NCBI RefSeq assembly: GCF_900109855.1
Contig: NZ_FOBO01000001.1
Coordinates: 62,001 to 126,000, forward strand
Direction of reading: 5' to 3'
DNA length: 64,000 nt
From: Roseovarius tolerans
GTDB lineage: Bacteria; Pseudomonadota; Alphaproteobacteria; Rhodobacterales; Rhodobacteraceae
How positions within the stretch are numbered: position 1 is the stretch's first letter; each line of letters begins with the position of its first letter. The notes below the pieces were generated by a model. The model searched no databases. It was not told where the DNA came from and worked only from the letters and a program-made list of their open reading frames with translations. Shown piece after piece: positions 58,463 to 64,000 of the stretch. Position numbers and translations under genes: made by a program.

Positions 58463-60175
58463 ATGCAACTGCCCAACCTTGCCCCCGTTCCCGAACTCTA
58501 TGTCTCTTACGAGAGCGCGCAGAAATTGAAGATCGAGGCCGCCGATCTGACAAGCTGGGACCTGAGCCCGCGCCAGATCTGCGATCTGGAACTCCTGATG
58601 AACGGCGGGTTCAACCCCCTCAAGGGATTCATGAGCGAGGCCGATTACTACAGCGTCGTGGAGACCATGCGCCTTGCCGACGGCACGCTCTGGCCGATGC
58701 CGATCACGCTGGACGTCAACGAAAAGTTCGCTGACAGCATCGAGATCGGGCAGGATATCGCGCTGCGCGATCAGGAGGGTGTGATCCTCGGGACGATGAC
58801 CGTGACCGACCGCTGGACGCCGGACAAGGCGCGTGAGGCGGCGCATGTGTTCGGGGCCGATGACAGCGCGCATCCGGCGGTGAACTATCTGCATCACACG
58901 GCGGGTAAGGTCTATCTGGGCGGCCCGGTGACCGGCATTCAGCAGCCAGTACATTATGATTTCCGCGGCCGTCGCGACACCCCCAACGAATTGCGCGCGC
59001 TCTTTCGCAAACTGGGCTGGCGCCGCGTCGTGGCGTTCCAGACGCGCAACCCGCTGCACCGCGCGCATCAGGAACTGACCTTCCGTGCCGCCAAGGAGGC
59101 GCAGGCCAACCTGCTCATTCATCCCGTTGTCGGCATGACCAAGCCGGGTGATGTCGATCACTTCACCCGCGTGCGCTGCTACGAGGCGGTGCTGGACAAA
59201 TACCCCGGTGCCACCACCACGATGAGCCTGCTGAACCTTGCGATGCGCATGGCCGGCCCGCGTGAGGCGGTCTGGCATGGCCTGATCCGCAAGAACCACG
59301 GCTGTACGCATTTCATCGTCGGGCGCGACCACGCGGGCCCCGGAAAGAACTCCGCCGGTGAGGATTTCTACGGGCCTTACGATGCGCAGGATCTGTTCCG
59401 TGAGCATCAGGACGAGATCGGCATCGAGATGGTCGATTTCAAACATATGGTCTTTGTTCAGGAGCGCGCCCAATACGAGGCGATCGACGAGATCGAGGAC
59501 AAGGATGATGTGACCATCCTCAACATCTCGGGCACCGAGTTGCGCCGCCGCCTTCAGGAAGGGCTGGAGATCCCGGACTGGTTCTCGTTCCCCGAGGTGG
59601 TGACGGAGTTGCGCCGCACCCGCCCGCCGCGTTCGCAGCAGGGTTTTACCGTGTTCTTCACCGGCTTTTCCGGCTCTGGCAAATCCACGATTGCAAACGC
59701 CCTGATGGTCAAGCTGATGGAGATGGGTGGGCGTCCGGTGACGCTTCTGGATGGCGATATCGTGCGCAAGAACCTCAGCTCCGAGTTGGGGTTCTCGAAG
59801 GAGCATCGCGACCTGAACATTCGCCGGATCGGCTATGTGGCGAGCGAGATCACCAAGAATGGCGGCATTGCGATCTGTGCGCCGATCGCCCCCTATGCCG
59901 CCACCCGCCGTGCGGTGCGCGAGGATATCGAGGAGTTCGGTGCCTTTATCGAGGTGCATGTCGCGACCAGTATCGAGGAATGCGAGCGCCGTGACCGCAA
60001 GGGTCTCTACAAGCTGGCGCGCGAGGGCAAGATCAAGGAGTTCACCGGAATTTCCGACCCCTATGACGTGCCTGCCGACCCCGAACTGCGTGTCGAGACC
60101 GAGAATGTCGATGTCGACAACTGCGCACACCAGGTCATCCTGAAGCTCGAGTCGATGGGCCTGATCGCAGGCTGA
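58463..60175 (+). CDS. sat: Bifunctional sulfate adenylyltransferase / adenylylsulfate kinase
   Basis: This fusion enzyme activates sulfate in two steps: ATP sulfurylase makes APS, APS kinase makes PAPS. The 570-residue protein has a PUA-like N-terminal domain, the sulfurylase catalytic domain with QTRNPLHRAH (residues 193-202) and VGRDHAGPGK, and a C-terminal APS kinase domain with P-loop GFSGSGKS (401-408), and LLDGDIVRKNLSSELGFS. Both active sites look intact. The start ATG 58463 has GAGG upstream. No cysH, cysD or cysN lies next to it. Confidence 0.95.
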   Translation: MQLPNLAPVPELYVSYESAQKLKIEAADLTSWDLSPRQICDLELLMNGGFNPLKGFMSEADYYSVVETMRLADGTLWPMPITLDVNEKFADSIEIGQDIALRDQEGVILGTMTVTDRWTPDKAREAAHVFGADDSAHPAVNYLHHTAGKVYLGGPVTGIQQPVHYDFRGRRDTPNELRALFRKLGWRRVVAFQTRNPLHRAHQELTFRAAKEAQANLLIHPVVGMTKPGDVDHFTRVRCYEAVLDKYPGATTTMSLLNLAMRMAGPREAVWHGLIRKNHGCTHFIVGRDHAGPGKNSAGEDFYGPYDAQDLFREHQDEIGIEMVDFKHMVFVQERAQYEAIDEIEDKDDVTILNISGTELRRRLQEGLEIPDWFSFPEVVTELRRTRPPRSQQGFTVFFTGFSGSGKSTIANALMVKLMEMGGRPVTLLDGDIVRKNLSSELGFSKEHRDLNIRRIGYVASEITKNGGIAICAPIAPYAATRRAVREDIEEFGAFIEVHVATSIEECERRDRKGLYKLAREGKIKEFTGISDPYDVPADPELRVETENVDVDNCAHQVILKLESMGLIAG

Positions 60176-60200
60176 TCGCGCGCGCCTGACCGTGTCCTAT

Positions 60201-60232
60201 ACGGGCCGCTCTTGACGGGGCGGCCCGTTTTC
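60201..60232 (+). terminator. Terminator of sat-cysC
   Basis: ACGGGCCGC and GCGGCCCGT form a perfect 9-bp stem around a 10-base loop, followed by TTTTCGTTT. It starts 25 bases after the stop. Confidence 0.88.
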
Positions 60233-60246
60233 GTTTGAGCGAGGGA

Positions 60247-60945
60247 ATGTATGCGATTTCGCTGACTTCGATTCCACCGCGATACGCGCAGCTTGGCCCG
60301 GTGCTGGAGAGCCTTCTGGCGCAGCGGCCCGCGCCTGACCGGGTGTTGCTGTGCCTCCCGCACCGGCCCATGCGGTTCGCGACCGCGCCCTGGCCGAAGG
60401 TGCCCGATGGGGTAGAGGTCTTGCCCTTGGCCGAGGACATCGGACCGGCGAGCAAGGTCCTGCCGGCCGCGCGCCTGCTGGCGGGGCAGGGCGGGCGGCT
60501 GATTTACTGCGACGATGACTGGACCATGCCGCAGGGCTGGGCGGCGCGGCTCTTGGCTGGGGACGAGAGTGAGGCGGTGGCTGGCTCTGGGTTCGATCTG
60601 CGGCGGCTCAGGCGAAAGGGCCATGCGGCGCCGCGCGCGGGGTATGCCGACATCGCGCAGGGCTTTGCCGGGGTGGCGGTGCGGCCTGAGTGGCTGGTGG
60701 CGGCGGAGTGCGCGCCGCCGTCTCTGGCATGGCCGGTCGATGACATCTGGCTGTCGGCGCAACTGTCGCGGCAGGGGGTTGCTATCCGGCTGGCACCCGA
60801 GGCACGCGAGGGGATTTGCCCTGCTTTCACCGATACGCATGGTTTGCAGGATGCGATGATCGACGGGCGGAACCGGGCAGCCGCAAACCGCGCCTGCCTT
60901 GACGAGATCACAGCGCGTTATGGGATGTGGCCGCCGATGGGCTGA
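60247..60945 (+). CDS. Glycosyltransferase-like protein
   Basis: The 232-residue protein begins YAISLTSIPPRYAQLGPVLE, a form seen in sugar-transferase-like proteins. YCDDDWTMPQGW contains a DxD-type acidic motif that could bind a nucleotide-sugar metal, and the protein ends DITARY-like (LDEITARYGMWPP). I cannot name a substrate. The start is taken at ATG 60247, close to GAGGGA; a TTG at 60235 is an alternative. It lies alone between the sat terminator and a convergent channel gene. Confidence 0.6.
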   Translation: MYAISLTSIPPRYAQLGPVLESLLAQRPAPDRVLLCLPHRPMRFATAPWPKVPDGVEVLPLAEDIGPASKVLPAARLLAGQGGRLIYCDDDWTMPQGWAARLLAGDESEAVAGSGFDLRRLRRKGHAAPRAGYADIAQGFAGVAVRPEWLVAAECAPPSLAWPVDDIWLSAQLSRQGVAIRLAPEAREGICPAFTDTHGLQDAMIDGRNRAAANRACLDEITARYGMWPPMG

Positions 60946-60949
60946 GCCA

Positions 60950-61300
60950 TCAGTCGCGCAAGTGGTCTGACTCGGTTGTGTCCGTCTCGGCCTGTTCGGG
61001 CTGGTCTTCGTTCATCAGGTGCCTGCCGTGATGCTCGCGCTTCTTGATTGTGATCACGGCAAAATGCTGGATCGCCGCTGCGAATATACCGAGACCCGTG
61101 ATGATGAACACGGTGGTGCCGATCTTGCCTAGGACCGTCGCAGGCACGAGATTGCCATAACCCACCGTCGAGAGCGTCACTACAGTGAAGAAATAGCTGT
61201 CCAGCCAAGACCAGCCTTCGACAAATCGAAAAAAGACCGTTCCACTGGCGATGATCGACGCCAGCAGAGCCAGTAACAAACGGGTGCGCAGGTTGAGCAC
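60950..61300 (-). CDS. Two-helix potassium channel
   Basis: The 116-residue protein has two membrane helices (about residues 7-25 and 60-82) flanking a pore loop with the potassium selectivity filter TVGYGN (residues 45-50). The C-terminus is a short, charged, probably disordered tail, so it lacks the RCK gating domain of larger channels. It probably works as a tetramer. It lies three bases downstream of the DsbA-like gene. Confidence 0.88.
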   Translation of the reverse strand: MLNLRTRLLLALLASIIASGTVFFRFVEGWSWLDSYFFTVVTLSTVGYGNLVPATVLGKIGTTVFIITGLGIFAAAIQHFAVITIKKREHHGRHLMNEDQPEQAETDTTESDHLRD

Positions 61301-61303
61301 GGT

Positions 61304-61942
61304 CTAGCCTTCGGCGGTCTCGCGGATCTCGTCGATCACCTTGAGCCACATCTCGGACGGCTGGCAGCCGGGCACGGCATGCTGACCGGCGACGATGAAG
61401 GTGGGCACGCCGGAGATCCCCATCTCGCGGAACTGCGCGTCGCGCGCCTTGATGTCCTCGCGGTCCGAGTCGGACCCCAGAAGGCGAAGGATCATCGCGC
61501 CATCCATGCTGAGACTGTCGGCGATATCGGCGAGGGTTTCGTGATCGCTGATATCCCGGCCCTCTTCGAAATAGGCGTGAAAGAGCGCCATCGCCATCCG
61601 GTCCTGGCATTCCTCGATCCCCGCCCAATGCAGAAGGCGGTGCGCGTCGAGCGTGTTGGGCGTGCGCTTGATCGCGGCAAAGTCGATGGAGAGCCCGGCA
61701 GCCTCTGCGCGGTCGAGCACCGGGGCGTACGCCTTGATAGCGCCGTCCTTGCCACCGAACTTCGTCTCAAGATACTCGGCCCGGTCCATACCTTCGGCGG
61801 GCATGTCGGGGTTGAGCTGGAAAGGGTGCCATTCGATCTGGAACGGATGGTCGGGACGCTGGGCAAGCGCCTGATCAAAAAGGGTTTTGCCGATATAGCA
61901 CCAAGGGCAGATCGGGTCGGAAATGATGTCAAGCTTGACCAT
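61304..61942 (-). CDS. DsbA-family (FrnE-like) thiol oxidoreductase
   Basis: The 212-residue protein has a thioredoxin fold with the redox motif CPWC (C12-C15) at the N-terminus and a cis-proline region GVPTFIVAGQHAVPGCQP near residue 180. The FrnE branch is cytoplasmic; no signal peptide is seen here. The start ATG 61942 overlaps the end of the acyl-CoA synthetase gene by 14 bases. A longer frame upstream is not homologous. Confidence 0.88.
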   Translation of the reverse strand: MVKLDIISDPICPWCYIGKTLFDQALAQRPDHPFQIEWHPFQLNPDMPAEGMDRAEYLETKFGGKDGAIKAYAPVLDRAEAAGLSIDFAAIKRTPNTLDAHRLLHWAGIEECQDRMAMALFHAYFEEGRDISDHETLADIADSLSMDGAMILRLLGSDSDREDIKARDAQFREMGISGVPTFIVAGQHAVPGCQPSEMWLKVIDEIRETAEG

Positions 61943-63455
61943 GAAGGTCCTCGTAAATCGGCCGCAAGGCGCGGCGCAGGAGTTTGCCATTGGCCCCTGT
62001 GGGCAGGGCCGTGACGTGAATATAGCCACGCGGGGCTTTGTAACCCGCGAGGCGTTCGCGCGCGAATGCGTCGAGCGTTGCGGGGTCGAGCGGGTCGGGG
62101 CCAGTATAGAAGGCCATTATGACGCGTGCATCCTCTTTCACCTCAATGTCAGTGACGGCGACCTGCGTGATGCCGGGATGCAGGGTGAGAGCGGCCTCGA
62201 CCTCCATAGGCGAGACACGAAAACCGCCCGCGTTCATCATGTCGTCTGCGCGGCCCATATAGGTGATCTGGCCACCTTCGTCCATCGCGCCCTGATCGCC
62301 GGTCAAAAACCAGTCGCCGCTGAACTTCGCCGCCGTTGCCTCGGGCGCGCCGAGATAGCCGAGCATCAGGCCGAGATCGGATTTGTGAATAGCGATGGTG
62401 CCCTCCTCATTGGTCTCGACGGGACCCTCCGGCCCGAGGATCGCCACGCGCCGCCCTTGTTGCGGGCGGCCGAGTGTGCCGGGGGCGGCCGGGTGATTGG
62501 GGCTGCCGGAGATGAAGGTGGAGCATTCGGACATGCCGTATGCTTCAAAGACGGGCGTGCCGGTGGCGTCCTGCCAGTGCTGGCGGATCGTGTCCGAGAG
62601 CTTTTCGCCCGCGGCAAGACCGTGGCGCAGGCGGGGCAGGCTGAACTTCATGTCCTGTCTGAGCATCTTGCGGTAAACGCCTGGGGCTGCAGCGAAAACC
62701 GTTGCATCATGACGATTGAGTAGAAGCGGCAGTTGATCCGGTGTGACCTCGGGTGCCGGAATCAGCGCGGTTGCGCCCATGGTCCACGGATCCATCAACC
62801 CGGTGCCGAGGGTGAAGGTCCAGTTGAAGGCCCCGGCATGGCAGAGCCTGTCGTCGCCGCGCAACCCATACCAGCCGTCATACATCATCCGCCGTGCCCA
62901 GATCGCGCGATGCGCGTGGCATACCGCGCGCGGTGTGCCGGAGGTGCCGGAGGTGTAGATGATATAGGCCAGCCGGTCGGGATCGCCCATGTCATACTCG
63001 GCGGGGGGCAAGTCGCGCATCGCCTCGAGCGCGAGTTCGTCCTGAATGGGGATTTCCGTCTCGGGGCAGGCGATGTCGCCTGCGCGCAGGATCAGGCGGG
63101 GCTGCGTGGTGGCGATGATCCCGGCCACCTCGGGTGCGGTCAGCTGGCTGGAGGTCGGGATGGGCACCAGGCCCACCGCGATGGCTCCGAGATAGGCGAT
63201 GGGAAACTCTACCGTGTTGCCAAGCCGCATCAGCACCCGGTCACCGGGCTGCAAGCCTGCGCGCAACAGCCCCGTCCCGGTGCCGCGAATGGCGGCGTGC
63301 AGGCGCGCATAACTCCAGCGTTCGGCACCGGACAGGCGCAGGATCGCGAGGGCGATCTTGTCGGGCTGTGCCTCGGCGCGGCCCATCACATGGGCGGCGA
63401 GGTTGAAAGGCGAGGGGCAGGGGGCGCTTGGGCCCGCGTCGAAAACGGCATGCAT
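61929..63455 (-). CDS. AMP-dependent acyl-CoA synthetase / ligase
   Basis: The 508-residue enzyme of the ANL superfamily activates a carboxylic acid as acyl-AMP and joins it to CoA. YTSGTSGTPRAVCH is the P-loop, with arginine where lysine is usual; EAYGMSECSTF, WFLTGDQGAMDEGGQI, GRADDMMNAGGFRVSP and the C-terminal TGANGKLLRR with catalytic lysine follow. Substrate unknown; size and motifs suit benzoate-, short- or medium-chain acids. It overlaps the DsbA-like gene and diverges from the XRE regulator by 66 bases. Confidence 0.9.
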   Translation of the reverse strand: MHAVFDAGPSAPCPSPFNLAAHVMGRAEAQPDKIALAILRLSGAERWSYARLHAAIRGTGTGLLRAGLQPGDRVLMRLGNTVEFPIAYLGAIAVGLVPIPTSSQLTAPEVAGIIATTQPRLILRAGDIACPETEIPIQDELALEAMRDLPPAEYDMGDPDRLAYIIYTSGTSGTPRAVCHAHRAIWARRMMYDGWYGLRGDDRLCHAGAFNWTFTLGTGLMDPWTMGATALIPAPEVTPDQLPLLLNRHDATVFAAAPGVYRKMLRQDMKFSLPRLRHGLAAGEKLSDTIRQHWQDATGTPVFEAYGMSECSTFISGSPNHPAAPGTLGRPQQGRRVAILGPEGPVETNEEGTIAIHKSDLGLMLGYLGAPEATAAKFSGDWFLTGDQGAMDEGGQITYMGRADDMMNAGGFRVSPMEVEAALTLHPGITQVAVTDIEVKEDARVIMAFYTGPDPLDPATLDAFARERLAGYKAPRGYIHVTALPTGANGKLLRRALRPIYEDLHGQA

Positions 63456-63521
63456 ACCTTCGGCTTAGGCAGGACGCGCGCCAGTTGCAAGTGGGTCCGA
63501 GCCTGCCTATAGGACTGTGCT

Positions 63522-64000
63522 ATGTCCGATCAAGCCTCGCACCCCCTGATCCGTGTCGCGCGTGACACAGGCGAGAGTGGCACGCCCGAGCCGCTTGATC
63601 TGGGCGCGCGGGTGCGCGAGTTGCGCAAGGCGCGTGGATGGACGCTGGAGCAGGCTGCAAAGCAGGCGGGGTTGGCGCGTTCCACCTTGTCGAAGATCGA
63701 GAACGGCCAGATGTCGCCGACCTATGACGCGTTGAAAAAGCTCGCGCTGGGGCTTGAGATTTCCGTGCCGCAGCTTTTTACCCCGCCATTGCGCGAGCGG
63801 ATCAATGGTCGCATGGCGCTGACCAAGTCGGGCGAGGGCGCGCCCAAGGCCACCTCGACCTACGAACATGAACTGCTGGCCGAGCAACTGAGCCAGAAGC
63901 GGATGCTGCCCTACCGCGCGCGCATCCGGGCGCGCAGCATCGAGGAATTCGGCGGTTGGGTCCGTCACGACGGCGAGGAATTTCTCTATGTGCTGACCGG
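63522..64000 (+). CDS. XRE-family regulator with cupin domain (3' end missing)
   Basis: The frame runs from ATG 63522 past the window end without a stop (about 159 residues visible). An XRE helix-turn-helix covers about residues 28-82 (RVRELRKARGWTLEQ, then RSTLSKIENGQMSPTYDAL), and a cupin domain begins at RHDGEEFLYVLTG. It is a separate gene from the XRE-cupin regulator at 8274. Position and divergence suggest control of the acyl-CoA synthetase gene, inference only. Confidence 0.88.
   Translation, partial: MSDQASHPLIRVARDTGESGTPEPLDLGARVRELRKARGWTLEQAAKQAGLARSTLSKIENGQMSPTYDALKKLALGLEISVPQLFTPPLRERINGRMALTKSGEGAPKATSTYEHELLAEQLSQKRMLPYRARIRARSIEEFGGWVRHDGEEFLYVLT

Overview
The window looks like a chromosome segment of a Roseobacter-group alphaproteobacterium (Rhodobacteraceae). 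It is GC-rich and densely packed. It carries a bacteriochlorophyll/carotenoid gene block ordered as in Rhodobacter, a form II carbon monoxide dehydrogenase locus, a LuxI/LuxR quorum-sensing pair, a SUF iron-sulfur operon with Roseobacter-type inserted genes, and several glutamine synthetase-like enzymes acting on amines. This taxonomic call rests on protein resemblance and gene order, not on a database search.

Layout. 1-7.4 kb: SUF operon (cysteine desulfurase, sufB, a small membrane protein, a methyltransferase-like protein, sufC, sufD, two membrane proteins, sufS). 7.45-8.1 kb: tRNA-Arg(CCG), then the decayed tail of an extracellular nuclease gene. 8.3-13.4 kb: an XRE-cupin regulator followed by glxB-glxC-glxD-glnT, the same gene set as N-methylglutamate synthase plus gamma-glutamylmethylamide synthetase. 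13.6-19.2 kb: dusA, dnaB, pyrC-pyrE and a conserved protein of unknown role. 19.4-27.4 kb: CO dehydrogenase-type molybdenum hydroxylase operon, accessory genes first (MoxR ATPase, VWA protein, XdhC-like, molybdopterin-binding protein), then coxS-coxL-coxM. 27.7-35.2 kb: photosynthesis genes, crtA-bchI-bchD-bchO on the minus strand and crtI-crtB-tspO on the plus strand, diverging from a region with two PpsR/CrtJ-type sites. 35.2-42 kb: Hint-domain protein, tRNA-Leu(TAG), tig, LuxI/LuxR, rpsF-rpsR-rplI, a membrane protein and a YceI protein. 42-48.2 kb: DegT-type aminotransferase and a gamma-glutamyl-amine locus (two glutamine synthetase-like enzymes, one amidotransferase, one FAD oxidoreductase). 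48.2-57 kb: M48 protease, drug and metal transporters, Fur- and Lrp-type regulators, monomeric isocitrate dehydrogenase. 57-64 kb: di-heme cytochrome c peroxidase with Irr-like and FNR-like sites, sat-cysC fusion, K+ channel, DsbA-like protein, acyl-CoA synthetase, and a truncated XRE-cupin regulator.

How the parts fit. The content suits a marine mixotroph: light-driven energy from bacteriochlorophyll a (the rest of the photosynthesis cluster must lie elsewhere), possible CO or related substrate oxidation, use of methylated or primary amines through gamma-glutamyl intermediates, and AHL signalling.

Most notable points: crtA appears to begin with an ATA codon; a nuclease remnant lies beside tRNA-Arg; an intrinsic terminator sits inside the glx-glnT operon; four related repeats lie between co-directional genes of operons; the cytochrome peroxidase promoter has an apparent double regulatory site; and unstudied genes are built into the SUF operon. 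I found no CRISPR array, insertion sequence or prophage.
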